Source: an uncultured Moraxella sp.
Lineage (GTDB): Bacteria > Pseudomonadota > Gammaproteobacteria > Pseudomonadales > Moraxellaceae
Length of the DNA stretch: 8,796 bases
Assembly: GCA_937889485.1 (NCBI GenBank)
Contig: CALAPG010000384.1
Location: 1-8,796, forward strand
Reading direction: 5' to 3'
The position numbers were made by a program, and so were the translations under genes. This document shows, in pieces, positions 1 through 7,201 of this stretch; position 1 is the first letter of the stretch; every line of letters begins with the position of its first letter. The notes beneath the pieces are model-generated. The model saw only the letters and a program-made list of their open reading frames with translations, was not told where the DNA came from and searched no databases.

Positions 1-32
1 GACTGGAGTTCAGACGTGTGCTCTTCCGATCT
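1..32 (+). other. Illumina TruSeq read-2 adapter remnant (not genomic)
   Basis: All 32 bases match the 3' part of the standard TruSeq read-2 adapter and end in its characteristic CTCTTCCGATCT. Only the first two bases of the 34-base adapter are missing. The ppk2 reading frame becomes recognisable at the very next base. This is library-construction sequence left at a contig end, so the first 32 bases should be trimmed. Any protein call that starts inside it (for example at the GTG at 18) has about five false N-terminal residues. The identification is from memory of the adapter sequence. Confidence 0.97.
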
Positions 33-686
33 ATCAAACGCTTTATGGAGCACCTTAACCCACGTGGCGCCAAAGTTGTGGCACTTGAAAAACCCACCGA
101 ACAAGAAGCAGGGCAATGGTATTTTCAGCGCTATATCCAGCACTTACCCACCAAAGGCGAAATCGTATTGTTTGATCGTTCATGGTACAACCGTGCTGGG
201 GTAGAGCGCGTGATGGGTTTTTGTAGCGACGATCAATACAACGACTTTATGCGCCAAGTACCCGAGTTTGAAAAACACCTCATTAGCTCAGGCATTCACC
301 TAATTAAGTTTTGGTTCTCGGTAAGCCGTGAAGAACAGCGCCGCCGTTTTGCCGAGCGTGAAGCACACCCGCTAAAACAATGGAAATTATCGCCCATCGA
401 CAAAGCTTCATTGGACAAATGGGATGATTATACCTTAGCAAAAGAAACCATGTTTTTTAACACCGACAGCGCCGAGTCGCCATGGATTGTCATCAAATCA
501 ACCGACAAAAAACGCGCCAGACTCAATGCCATGCGTTATGTATTAAACAAACTACCCTATGACAACAAAGACCCTAAAGTAGTCGGGACAGTGGATCCTT
601 TGATTGTTGGACGTGCGGGCGCCTTGTATGAAAAAGGTGAGCATTCAGAACTTGCCGTACCCTACAGCCCGATTCTGTCAAAATAA
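33..686 (+). CDS. ppk2: Polyphosphate kinase 2 family protein, 5'-truncated
   Basis: PPK2 enzymes move phosphate between inorganic polyphosphate and nucleoside di/triphosphates in the cytoplasm. The 217 native residues begin IKRFMEHLNPR, which in family members follows directly after the Walker A loop (GxxxxGKGGT), so the P-loop and everything before it are lost at the contig end. Visible parts are a Walker B-like segment at residues 43-58 (IVLFDRSWYNRAGVE, with D48), a lid region rich in Arg/Lys at about 101-123 (RRRFAERE, then PLKQWKLSPID), and DDYTLAKETMFFNTD at 131-145. The form is that of a single-domain PPK2. The family has about 270-350 residues, so roughly 50-100 are missing. Whether it favours ADP or GDP cannot be read from this. 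A terminator follows, so it does not appear to share a transcript with hemL. The truncation is technical, not a pseudogene. Confidence 0.93.
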   Translation: MKRFMEHLNPRGAKVVALEKPTEQEAGQWYFQRYIQHLPTKGEIVLFDRSWYNRAGVERVMGFCSDDQYNDFMRQVPEFEKHLISSGIHLIKFWFSVSREEQRRRFAEREAHPLKQWKLSPIDKASLDKWDDYTLAKETMFFNTDSAESPWIVIKSTDKKRARLNAMRYVLNKLPYDNKDPKVVGTVDPLIVGRAGALYEKGEHSELAVPYSPILSK

Positions 687-736
687 CGCATGTAACAAAA
701 CTTTGAGCATAAGCTTGAGTATTTGAATCAATTGAA

Positions 737-772
737 AAAAGCCAGTGAGTCCTCATTGGCTTTTGTTATTTT
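737..772 (+). terminator. Rho-independent terminator after ppk2
   Basis: AAAAGCCAGTGA (737-748) pairs with TCATTGGCTTTT (753-764) through 12 pairs, one of them G-U, around a four-base loop GTCC. It is followed by a T-rich run (TTTTGTTATTTT). It lies about 50 bases after the ppk2 stop and just before the hemL promoter, so it should insulate the two genes. The A-run/T-run symmetry could allow some function on the other strand, but no minus-strand gene ends here. Confidence 0.85.
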
Positions 773-776
773 AAAT

Positions 777-805
777 TTGGTCTAATGGGCGCAAGTCGTT
801 ATAAT
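777..805 (+). promoter_or_regulatory. Probable sigma-70 promoter of hemL
   Basis: A perfect -10 box TATAAT lies at 800-805. At 17 bases spacing the -35 position reads TTGGTC (777-782), sharing only TTG with the consensus. Transcription would start near 812, giving a leader of about 53 bases before hemL. The -35 box touches the T-tract of the preceding terminator. No operator was recognised. Confidence 0.55.
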
Positions 806-864
806 AGCTGAACACTGATTTAACCACTGTACCGACTATATCCACTGTATAAAGAGATAATATC

Positions 865-2166
865 ATGCAAGAAAAAGGACAAGCTACTAACCAACTACTG
901 TTTCGCCAAGCCAAAGCGCATATTCCAGGCGGCGTTAATTCCCCCGTTCGAGCCTTTGCTGGGGTGGGTGGTACCCCTGTATTTGTAAGCCGTGCAGCAG
1001 GTAGCCGCATGTATGACACCGAAGGCAACCCATATATTGACTACGTTGGCTCATGGGGACCTATGATTTTGGGACATGCCAACCCTCATATCATTGATGC
1101 CGTCAAAAAAGCCGCCGATGATGGTCTTAGTTTTGGTGCCCCCACCACCTTTGAAACTACCATTGCCGACAAAATTTGTGACATCGTACCAAGCGTTGAG
1201 CTAATCCGTATGACTAACTCAGGCACTGAAGCTACCATGTCCGCGATTCGCCTGGCGAGGGGCTACACGGGACGGGATAAAATCGTTAAATTTGAAGGTT
1301 GTTATCACGGGCATAGTGATAGCCTACTTGTTAAAGCAGGCTCTGGCATGCTCGATATTGGCGAGCCAAGCTCCAAAGGCGTACCAGCGGACTTTGCCAA
1401 ACATACCATCACCTTAAGATACAATGACCCCCAAGCCATCAAAGACTGTTTTGCCAGTTTTGCCAATGAAATTGCTTGTGTGATTGTGGAACCTATCGCG
1501 GGCAATATGAACATGATTGTGCCTAGCCAAGACTTTCACCAAACGTTGCGAGATGAATGTAGCAAACATGGCGCGGTCTTGATTTTTGATGAAGTAATGA
1601 CAGGATTTCGAGTAGGATTGGGCGGTGCACAAGCGCATTTTGGCATTACGCCCGACTTGACCACATTTGGTAAAATTATCGGCGCAGGTCTACCTGTTGG
1701 CGCATTTGGTGGCAAACGTGAAATCATGGAGTGCATCGCACCACTAGGCGGTGTATACCAAGCAGGTACGTTATCTGGCAATCCACTTGCTATGCGCGCA
1801 GGTTTGGCAATGTTTGACTTGTTGGTGCAAGAAGGACTATATGACACGATCAGTGATAAAGTGGTGTATCTCACTGACAACCTTGAAGCACTTGCCAAAG
1901 AAGCAGGCATCGCCTTTAAGACCACACGCTGTGGCGGCATGTTTGGTATGTTCTTTACAGACAATGACTTACCACAAAACTTTGATGACATCTGTGCGTG
2001 TGATGCCAATCAATTTGCCACGTTCTTTCATGGCATGCTTGAGCGTGGGATTTACCTTGCCCCTTCTGCTTTTGAAGTGGGTTTTATGAGCAGTGTTCAC
2101 TCACAACAAGACTTAGACGCGACACTACAAGCCGCCAAAGAAGTCTTCGCCCAAATGGCAAAATAG
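865..2166 (+). CDS. hemL: Glutamate-1-semialdehyde 2,1-aminomutase
   Basis: This PLP enzyme converts glutamate-1-semialdehyde into 5-aminolevulinate, the last step of the C5 route that feeds heme synthesis. At 433 residues it has the family's usual length and is complete. Landmarks are the N-terminal [11 protein letters not shown] (21-31), SGTEA for cofactor phosphate contact (119-123), EGCYHGH (144-150), FDEVMTGFR with D242 near the PLP ring nitrogen (241-249), and [18 protein letters not shown], in which K270 is the Schiff-base lysine. QAGTLSGNP (299-307) is also typical. The ATG is preceded by AAGAGA, a modest ribosome binding site, about 7 bases upstream. It appears to be transcribed alone from the promoter at 777-805. 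No frame damage or missing catalytic residue was seen. Confidence 0.98.
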   Translation: MQEKGQATNQLLFRQAKAHIPGGVNSPVRAFAGVGGTPVFVSRAAGSRMYDTEGNPYIDYVGSWGPMILGHANPHIIDAVKKAADDGLSFGAPTTFETTIADKICDIVPSVELIRMTNSGTEATMSAIRLARGYTGRDKIVKFEGCYHGHSDSLLVKAGSGMLDIGEPSSKGVPADFAKHTITLRYNDPQAIKDCFASFANEIACVIVEPIAGNMNMIVPSQDFHQTLRDECSKHGAVLIFDEVMTGFRVGLGGAQAHFGITPDLTTFGKIIGAGLPVGAFGGKREIMECIAPLGGVYQAGTLSGNPLAMRAGLAMFDLLVQEGLYDTISDKVVYLTDNLEALAKEAGIAFKTTRCGGMFGMFFTDNDLPQNFDDICACDANQFATFFHGMLERGIYLAPSAFEVGFMSSVHSQQDLDATLQAAKEVFAQMAK

Positions 2167-2379
2167 TAGAAAAAGACTTGCCAAAGTCAGGGCTTACGTC
2201 GCCTTTGTGGTCACTCGGGCATCTGTCTTTGGTAGGTTTAAAACGCTATTGGTCCAAACGTATCCTTGAGCCATCAATGCTATGAGCCATCAATACCGCG
2301 AACCATCACAAAATCTGTAAAGATGTTACGCCTAGCCTGCCACCCCATTGCCTGTTAAAGAGCCAAAAAAGACCTCACC
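2167..2379. other. Intergenic spacer hemL-rluA
   Basis: This 213-base spacer has no credible gene. Just after the hemL stop, GACTT/AAGTC (2175-2179 and 2184-2188) can form a small five-pair hairpin with no T-run, too weak to call a terminator. The middle holds the tandem 16-bp repeat annotated separately. The end (about 2340-2379) must supply the rluA start, but it has no good Shine-Dalgarno: AAAGAG at 2357-2362 is about 17 bases from the ATG, which is too far. Confidence 0.6.
2267..2314 (+). repeat. Three-copy 16-bp tandem repeat (third copy degenerate)
   Basis: Units start at 2267, 2283 and 2299, exactly 16 bases apart. Copies one and two share TGAGCCATCAAT at their start; copy three keeps CGAACCATCA. 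The last four bases of each unit vary. It lies between hemL and rluA outside any gene. It could be a simple slippage repeat or a protein-binding array; the sequence does not decide. Confidence 0.75.
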
Positions 2380-3111
2380 ATGCGACAACTTCCCAAAGCC
2401 TTGACCCCAGAATCAATCATCCAACAAAATCTTGAAGAAAGCCAGCAGCCGCAAAGTTTTTTTGACGACTTTGCCCAGTCTGTCACCCTGTACCGCGATG
2501 ATGACATTTGGGTCATTGACAAACCCCATGGGCTACTATCGGTAGACGGCAAAGAACTCAAGGTCAGTCTGCAATCTCGCCTGCTACGCGCTGATCCCAG
2601 CGTCAAGCTGATTCATCGCCTTGACATGGACACCTCAGGGATTATTATCTTTGCCCGTAATAGTGACGCCCAAACTCATATCAGTAAGCAGTTTATTGAG
2701 CGTCTGCCCACCAAAGAGTACCAAGCCGTGGTTTGGGGCACAGCCCCGCAACAAGGCGAGGTCAATGTGCCGGTACGCTATGAGCCTACCCTCAAGCCTA
2801 AGCATATTGTAGATAGCAACTGGCACAAACACGCGTTAACGCACTTTGAAACCTTGCACCATGAACTTCGCCAAGGCAAAGCAGTGAGCCGTGTGGCATT
2901 GTACCCTGTAACAGGGCGTAGCCATCAGCTTCGTGTGCATATGCTGCACCTCGGTCATGTGATGTTGGGTGACCCCATTTATGCGCAGGACGTCTTGGCA
3001 GGAGAGGCATTTAGATTGTCACCCCGTCTTTGCTTGCATGCACGCAAATTGCGATTAAAACACCCAAAGACCGAGGCGTGGGTAACGTGGGAAAGTCAGG
3101 TACCGTTTTAG
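2380..3111 (+). CDS. rluA: RluA-type rRNA/tRNA pseudouridine synthase
   Basis: RluA-family enzymes isomerise uridine to pseudouridine; E. coli RluA acts on 23S rRNA U746 and tRNA U32. The 243-residue product has no S4 domain in front of the catalytic domain, as in RluA and unlike RluC/RluD. Motif order is WVIDKPHGLLSV (44-55), HRLDMDTSG (79-87) with catalytic D82, PVTGRSHQLRVHM (176-188), LGDPIY (196-201) and RLCLHA (216-221). The N-terminus is about 20 residues longer than E. coli RluA and rich in Gln. The ATG lacks a clear Shine-Dalgarno, so the start is less certain than the frame. Neighbour distance gives no operon evidence: 213 bases after hemL, and convergent with the next gene 26 bases away. 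The exact target uridine is inferred from family similarity. Confidence 0.9.
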   Translation: MRQLPKALTPESIIQQNLEESQQPQSFFDDFAQSVTLYRDDDIWVIDKPHGLLSVDGKELKVSLQSRLLRADPSVKLIHRLDMDTSGIIIFARNSDAQTHISKQFIERLPTKEYQAVVWGTAPQQGEVNVPVRYEPTLKPKHIVDSNWHKHALTHFETLHHELRQGKAVSRVALYPVTGRSHQLRVHMLHLGHVMLGDPIYAQDVLAGEAFRLSPRLCLHARKLRLKHPKTEAWVTWESQVPF

Positions 3112-3137
3112 ATGAGCGGTGAACTAGGGTCAAAGTG

Positions 3138-3548
3138 TTAGGGGGCTTTGATTAACACATTTTGATCGGTATTAATCAGAATTTCAGAAGGCCCATCCAC
3201 TACCACACGCACTTGGTGACTATTGTCGCGTTGGGCTTTGTAGGCATGATCTTCTGCAGGCGTGCAGCCTAAGCAGCGATCAAGCGCATAAAAAGGCTCG
3301 TCAATCAGCTTTTGGCGCGCCGCTACAGTATCGCCCGTAAATAGCGTAAATGGTAAGCTTACCAGCCAACTAGCCGCACCAAAGGCAACATTGAGCGCTT
3401 GTAACGGCTTGCCCACGGCGGCGTCAGTGACCATTGAGCCATAAGTTGGGCCAAAATCACTTTCATCGATTTCAGTCGCGGCAAAGCTAGTGGTGGTGGT
3501 AACGATGGTCAAAGTGGCTGCCAACATCAATTGATTAAAGATTTTCAT
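3138..3548 (-). CDS. Small secreted protein of unknown function with CxxC
   Basis: The 136-residue product starts with a classic Sec signal: a Lys at position 3, a hydrophobic stretch to about residue 20, and SFAA as the likely signal peptidase I site (cleavage near 23/24). The mature part has a hydrophobic segment at about 52-71 (ending SLPFTLF) that could be a membrane helix or a buried or amphipathic stretch, then a Cys pair CLGC (92-95), a polar region and a beta-like tail. I recall similar short secreted proteins with a LPFTL-type segment in Pseudomonas and Acinetobacter, but have no function to offer. A strong AGGAG (3555-3559 on the opposite strand) sits six bases before the ATG, which supports a real gene. 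It lies 103 bases after mutM, in the same direction, and may have its own promoter in the AT-rich gap. Confidence 0.82.
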   Translation of the reverse strand: MKIFNQLMLAATLTIVTTTTSFAATEIDESDFGPTYGSMVTDAAVGKPLQALNVAFGAASWLVSLPFTLFTGDTVAARQKLIDEPFYALDRCLGCTPAEDHAYKAQRDNSHQVRVVVDGPSEILINTDQNVLIKAP

Positions 3549-3652
3549 GGGTCGCTCCTAACGTGCAGCACATGGTATGGTTTTTCTAAAATATTGCTAG
3601 TTTATAACTTTACATTACAACAACTTTGGTCAAAATTATCAAGTCAAATTAT
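3549..3652 (-). other. AT-rich gap with RBS of the small secreted protein gene
   Basis: This 104-base gap lies between the mutM stop and the downstream gene. It ends in TAGGAG followed by six bases and ATG when read on the minus strand. The stretch 3580-3652 is strongly AT-rich and contains TTGAC-like and TATAAA-like hexamers, but none pair at 16-18 bases spacing, so no promoter is assigned. No intrinsic terminator for mutM was found here. Confidence 0.45.
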
Positions 3653-4549
3653 TTAGGGTATTGGCTTTTTTAGCCGACTTGCTTTGATATTGTCACTGGA
3701 TACTGTCACGGGCAAAGGTTGGCAAGTTGGGCAAAAAGTGCTGGCACGTTGATTGATCTTGACGCTGTCAATGACCGTACCGCAGCTTGGGCAGGCTGCA
3801 CCTTTGTGTCCATAGACCAATAGTGTCTGCTGAAAATAGCCTGTTTGACCATCGGCAACGGTAAAATCCTTTAGGGTAGAGCCACCCTGGCTGATCGCCG
3901 TGGTTAGTATGAACCTAATGTGGCATGCTAGGCAGTTAAGCTGCACAACTGTCAACAGGTGCGCAGGGGTTAAGGGGTGAATTTTTGCTAAAAATAGGCT
4001 TTCCGTGGCATAAATATTGCCCACCCCAACCACCACCTCTTGCGCCATAATCACGGATTTGATAGGGCGCGTGATGGGATTTTTTCGCCCATGGATGTAC
4101 TGATACAAATACTCGCCCGAAAATGCGTCAGATAGCGGCTCAATCCCCAAATGGTTCATGAGCTTGTCGGCATAATCATTTAGCCATAGCACCATACCAA
4201 AGCGCCGCGGATCATGATAGTGAAGCTGGACTTGGTCAAAATTATTGCCAAAAGTCATGATGACATGGTCATGCTTGCGCTTGGCAAAGCCAGGTGGGTG
4301 TTGTTGCAAGCTACCTGACATGCCCAAATGAATCAATAGCTGTTTTTGACAAGTGCCCTGAGCAAAGGTTAAGAGCAGATATTTTGCCCGCCGTTTGACG
4401 TCAATGAGTTGGTAATCTATCAAAGACGCTAAGTCATCGGGCACCCCAAAACGCAGTTTTGGCTGATACACCGCGATATGTTGCACCGTTTGGTTTAACA
4501 AAGGTTGCAAACTGGTAGCAGTGGTTTGCACCTCGGGTAGTTCTGGCAT
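3653..4549 (-). CDS. mutM: Formamidopyrimidine-DNA glycosylase (MutM/Fpg)
   Basis: MutM removes 8-oxoguanine and formamidopyrimidines from DNA and nicks the strand by beta,delta-elimination. The start is fixed by chemistry: the catalytic N-terminal proline must follow the initiator Met, so the protein is MPELPEVQ. A GTG six bases upstream would add two residues and lies within the ribosome binding site. The 298-residue product has P2, E3, K56 in RRAKYLL, HLGMSGSL, DPRRFG, VVVGVGNIYATE, and a C-terminal zinc finger with cysteines 253, 256, 273, 276 and R268 between them. About 22 residues, several of them basic, follow the last Cys; E. coli MutM ends almost at that point. Residue 8 is Gln where ELPEVE is usual. 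TAGGAG (4555-4560) lies five bases before the ATG and contains the relA stop, so coupled translation with relA is likely. Confidence 0.96.
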   Translation of the reverse strand: MPELPEVQTTATSLQPLLNQTVQHIAVYQPKLRFGVPDDLASLIDYQLIDVKRRAKYLLLTFAQGTCQKQLLIHLGMSGSLQQHPPGFAKRKHDHVIMTFGNNFDQVQLHYHDPRRFGMVLWLNDYADKLMNHLGIEPLSDAFSGEYLYQYIHGRKNPITRPIKSVIMAQEVVVGVGNIYATESLFLAKIHPLTPAHLLTVVQLNCLACHIRFILTTAISQGGSTLKDFTVADGQTGYFQQTLLVYGHKGAACPSCGTVIDSVKINQRASTFCPTCQPLPVTVSSDNIKASRLKKPIP

Positions 4550-4554
4550 TGCCA

Positions 4555-4560
4555 CTCCTA
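4555..4560 (-). promoter_or_regulatory. mutM ribosome binding site overlapping the relA stop
   Basis: Read on the minus strand, the hexamer is TAGGAG. Its first three bases are the relA stop codon and AGGAG is the mutM Shine-Dalgarno, five bases from the mutM ATG at 4549. The overlap decides the mutM start, because the alternative GTG at 4555 shares the last base of this site. It also suggests that ribosomes ending relA initiate mutM. Confidence 0.85.
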
Positions 4561-6984
4561 AGCTGTTTTGGTACCGTTGACAATACGCCGCGCAAGGATG
4601 ATGCCATGTTGCTGCTCAAGTTTGGCTAGCAACTTGGATAACTGGCTCAGCCCTGTTACTTCAATGGTAAAGTTAAGCCTTGCAATGTCATCATCGCCAC
4701 TTAAGGTATCTACTTGACGGATGTTAACGTTTTCTTGGTCAATAATTTGGGTTAAATCTCGGAGCAGCCCACGCCGATCATAAGACTCTAGATAAATTTG
4801 CACCAGTTGAGTCTTGCCTTTATTACCAAACCAAGCCGCGCTAATCGCCCGTTCTGGCTCACGTTGAACCAGCCGTTCATATTCGTGGCAGTCGCTACGG
4901 TGAATACTGACCCCATTGGACTGGGTAATAAAGCCTGCAATTGCTTCTCCTTGCACGGGTGAGCAACAGCCTGCTAGGTGGATGGGAATATTGTCTAGCC
5001 CATCTACTTCAATTTTGTAAGCATCCAGTTTGCCCGTGGCTTTGGGGTGAACGCTTGGAATGAGTTCGGTATCGGCAACTTCGGGTTCAAGGTCAAGTTG
5101 GCGACTAATATGCCCTGTCAAATCATGCAACTCAACATTGCCATTGACCAGCCCAACTAAGATATCATCGCTATTTTTGGCATTAAAAAATTTGACGTAG
5201 TCATTGAGATCAATGCTATTTGGGTGTACCGACATTCTGGCAAGCTCTTTGGTCAAAATATGCTTGCCTGTTTCTATATTTTTGTCACGGTCTTGCTTGT
5301 TAAACCACTGCCGCAGCTTACTGCGCGCGCGGTTGGTGTTGATATAGCCTAGCGATGCCACTAGCCAATCGCGGTTGGGCTCGCGTGATTGTTTGGTGAT
5401 AATCTCCACTTGCTCACCTGTTTTTAGTTGATAGGTGAGTGGCACATAACGCTTGTTGACGCGGGCTGCTTGGGCACGGTTACCCACATGGGTATGGACG
5501 TGATAGGCAAAATCCAGTACGGTTGAGCCTTTGGGAAGTTCGATAATGTCACCGTCACGGCTAAACACATAGATGCGTTCAAACTCACCAAAATCAACCA
5601 CTTGTTCTTCGTCGTCAATGTCACCATGTTCGGGTTCTACCAACTTGTCAAGAACGCCTTTGAGGGGGTCGTGGTTGTCGGTATTATCTTGGTGTAATAA
5701 TAGCTGACGTAACGAGCTGATTTTTTTGGTGAGATAATCGTCTTTCTTATTTTTGGTGCCTTCTTTATAGTTGACGTGGGCACACATGCCAAGCTCGGCT
5801 TCATAATGCATGGAAAATGTACGAATTTGCACTTCCAATGATTTATTTTCGGCAATCACGGCGGTATGCAATGAGCGATAGCCGTTGGCTTTTGGGTTGG
5901 TTATATAGTCGTCAAATTGTTCTGGGATATGTCGCCACAGCCCATGTACCAGCCCAAGCGCATAATAGCAGTCGGCATTGGTATTAACCAATACGCGCAG
6001 CGCACGAATATCATAAAGCTGGTCAAATGACAGCGATTTGAGTTTCATTTTGCGATAAATAGAATAAATATGTTTGACGCGTCCTGTGATCTCGCCCTCA
6101 ATGCCTTGTTCTGCTAGAGCCTCGCGTAGCTGATTGGCAACGCGGTCAATATATGCCTCACGCTCGCTACGTTTCTCTGCCAACAGTTTGGCAATCTCTC
6201 TATAGCGATCAGGCGCAAGGTAGCGAAAAGACAAATCTTCAAGCTCCCATTTGAGCTGAGCAATGCCAAGGCGATGGGCAAGGGGGGCGTAGATCGTCAT
6301 GACCTCGCGTGCGACCCGTTGCTGGCGTTCATGACTGGCAAAAGACAGCTCACGCATCGCAAACGTTCGTTCGGCAAGCTTAATCAATACCACGCGCACA
6401 TCATTGGTCATCGAAATGAGCATGTTATAAATGCCCGACAGTTGATCGCGCTGGTTATTATTAAAATGATCTTCAAGGCGCTTATTGTTTTCAATTAAAT
6501 CGGACAAACGCCCCAGCGCTAAAGTTTCTTTAATCAGCTCAGCGACTTCATCACCAAACACCGCCTGAATTTGTTTTTGGGTCAATAACTGTTTTCTCGC
6601 CGCGCGGTAGAGCATGGCAGCCACCAGCGTCGCCTCATCTTGATAAAGATACCCCAAAATATCTGCAATACCAATACCCGTTAAAAAAGCGTTAGAACGC
6701 TTGCTATCGGTGCTTAAATCATGATTATTGAGCAGCTCACAGGCTGTTGACAGATCCGCTAAATGAGGCTCGTTGGCGCGTTTTGCCATGGACACTAGCC
6801 ACGCATCGGTATCGATGGTGTGCTGATCAATAATATGGCTGGCAGGCTCGGATAAAATAGGTAAATCAGTATGGGTAAAATGTCGCTGCGAAGCAGTAAT
6901 GCTTGCAATCATGGTAGTGCTATCGTGCCCTGCATCTGTTCCATCTAATAGCGGCAAACTTTCTCTGATTTTTACCATGCTCAT
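4558..6984 (-). CDS. relA: RelA-type (p)ppGpp synthetase with degenerate hydrolase domain
   Basis: Stringent-response enzyme that makes (p)ppGpp from ATP and GTP/GDP, normally when stalled on a ribosome with uncharged tRNA. The 808 residues contain a pseudo-hydrolase region (about 75-260), the synthetase (about 300-410: YDIRALR 324-330, NGYRSLHTAV 367-376, EVQIRT 384-389), a TGS domain (471-530), a helical region, a Cys/His zinc-finger-like region (HLAGCCSP 669-676 to HRSDC 695-699) and a C-terminal ACT domain (727-808). The HDxxED metal motif of SpoT/Rel is replaced by YRAARK (126-131), so hydrolysis should be absent. The charge motif that is EFDD in E. coli RelA and RVKD in SpoT reads QFDD here (356-359). 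It is about 60 residues longer than E. coli RelA (744), mostly at the N-terminus. TAGGTGG precedes the ATG; a second in-frame ATG lies two codons on. It leads a relA-mutM unit. Confidence 0.95.
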   Translation of the reverse strand: MSMVKIRESLPLLDGTDAGHDSTTMIASITASQRHFTHTDLPILSEPASHIIDQHTIDTDAWLVSMAKRANEPHLADLSTACELLNNHDLSTDSKRSNAFLTGIGIADILGYLYQDEATLVAAMLYRAARKQLLTQKQIQAVFGDEVAELIKETLALGRLSDLIENNKRLEDHFNNNQRDQLSGIYNMLISMTNDVRVVLIKLAERTFAMRELSFASHERQQRVAREVMTIYAPLAHRLGIAQLKWELEDLSFRYLAPDRYREIAKLLAEKRSEREAYIDRVANQLREALAEQGIEGEITGRVKHIYSIYRKMKLKSLSFDQLYDIRALRVLVNTNADCYYALGLVHGLWRHIPEQFDDYITNPKANGYRSLHTAVIAENKSLEVQIRTFSMHYEAELGMCAHVNYKEGTKNKKDDYLTKKISSLRQLLLHQDNTDNHDPLKGVLDKLVEPEHGDIDDEEQVVDFGEFERIYVFSRDGDIIELPKGSTVLDFAYHVHTHVGNRAQAARVNKRYVPLTYQLKTGEQVEIITKQSREPNRDWLVASLGYINTNRARSKLRQWFNKQDRDKNIETGKHILTKELARMSVHPNSIDLNDYVKFFNAKNSDDILVGLVNGNVELHDLTGHISRQLDLEPEVADTELIPSVHPKATGKLDAYKIEVDGLDNIPIHLAGCCSPVQGEAIAGFITQSNGVSIHRSDCHEYERLVQREPERAISAAWFGNKGKTQLVQIYLESYDRRGLLRDLTQIIDQENVNIRQVDTLSGDDDIARLNFTIEVTGLSQLSKLLAKLEQQHGIILARRIVNGTKTA

Positions 6985-6992
6985 TCCACCTA

Positions 6993-7020
6993 ATCACTGA
7001 CCAAAAATTACTGACCAAAA
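6993..7020 (-). repeat. 14-bp tandem duplication in the relA leader
   Basis: Two adjacent 14-base units (6993-7006 and 7007-7020) differ at one base and share ACTGACCAAAA, or TTTTGGTCAGT on the relA strand. They lie 8-36 bases before the relA ATG, just upstream of its ribosome binding site, so they are probably in the relA leader. They may be a slippage product or a binding site. Confidence 0.75.
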
Positions 7021-7074
7021 TCCCCAAAACAAAACGACTAACCCACTAATTTTTTCTGTAAAGATCGCTATCTG

Positions 7075-7099
7075 CCGTATTTTTGGATAAAATATACGG
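7075..7099. repeat. Imperfect AT-rich palindrome
   Basis: CCGTATTTTT (7075-7084) faces AAATATACGG (7090-7099): six pairs, one T-T mismatch, three more pairs, and a five-base centre. It is about 90 bases upstream of relA and 280 upstream of the rightward gene. The size suits an operator for a dimeric regulator or a modest RNA hairpin; no known family site was recognised. Confidence 0.5.
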
Positions 7100-7201
7100 T
7101 TTGGCATTGCGCACGCCATCAAGCTTATGGACTGTGGTGTACGACGCCAGCATTTTTATCATATCCTAACATGATGCACCCAATAAAGATAAGCATTGCC
7201 A

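Noticed and set aside
18..686. A ppk2 start at the GTG at 18
   Set aside because: This GTG lies inside the sequencing adapter; the five codons before base 33 are not genomic.
1536..2009. Long antisense frame of 157 codons within hemL
   Set aside because: It is a shadow of the hemL codons on the opposite strand; the hemL frame is certain and this frame has no recognisable product.
2175..2188. GACTT/AAGTC hairpin after hemL as a terminator
   Set aside because: Five pairs with no T-run downstream; an intrinsic terminator is not supported.
3130..3151. TCAAAG/CTTTGA hairpin at the convergent rluA and small-gene ends
   Set aside because: Only six pairs, mostly A-T, with a ten-base loop and no real T-run on either strand; too weak to annotate as a terminator.
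3626..3639. TTGGTCAAAATTAT occurs in the gap after mutM and again at 4232-4245, with TTGGTCAAAAT also inside relA near 5250
   Set aside because: Two of the copies are explained by codons in mutM and relA, the sequence is AT-rich, and the spacing is irregular. Considered as an uptake or binding motif, but chance is enough.
7117..7122. TTGATG (minus strand) with TATATT at 7091-7096 as a relA promoter
   Set aside because: The spacing is 20 bases, outside the usual 16-18, so it was not annotated.
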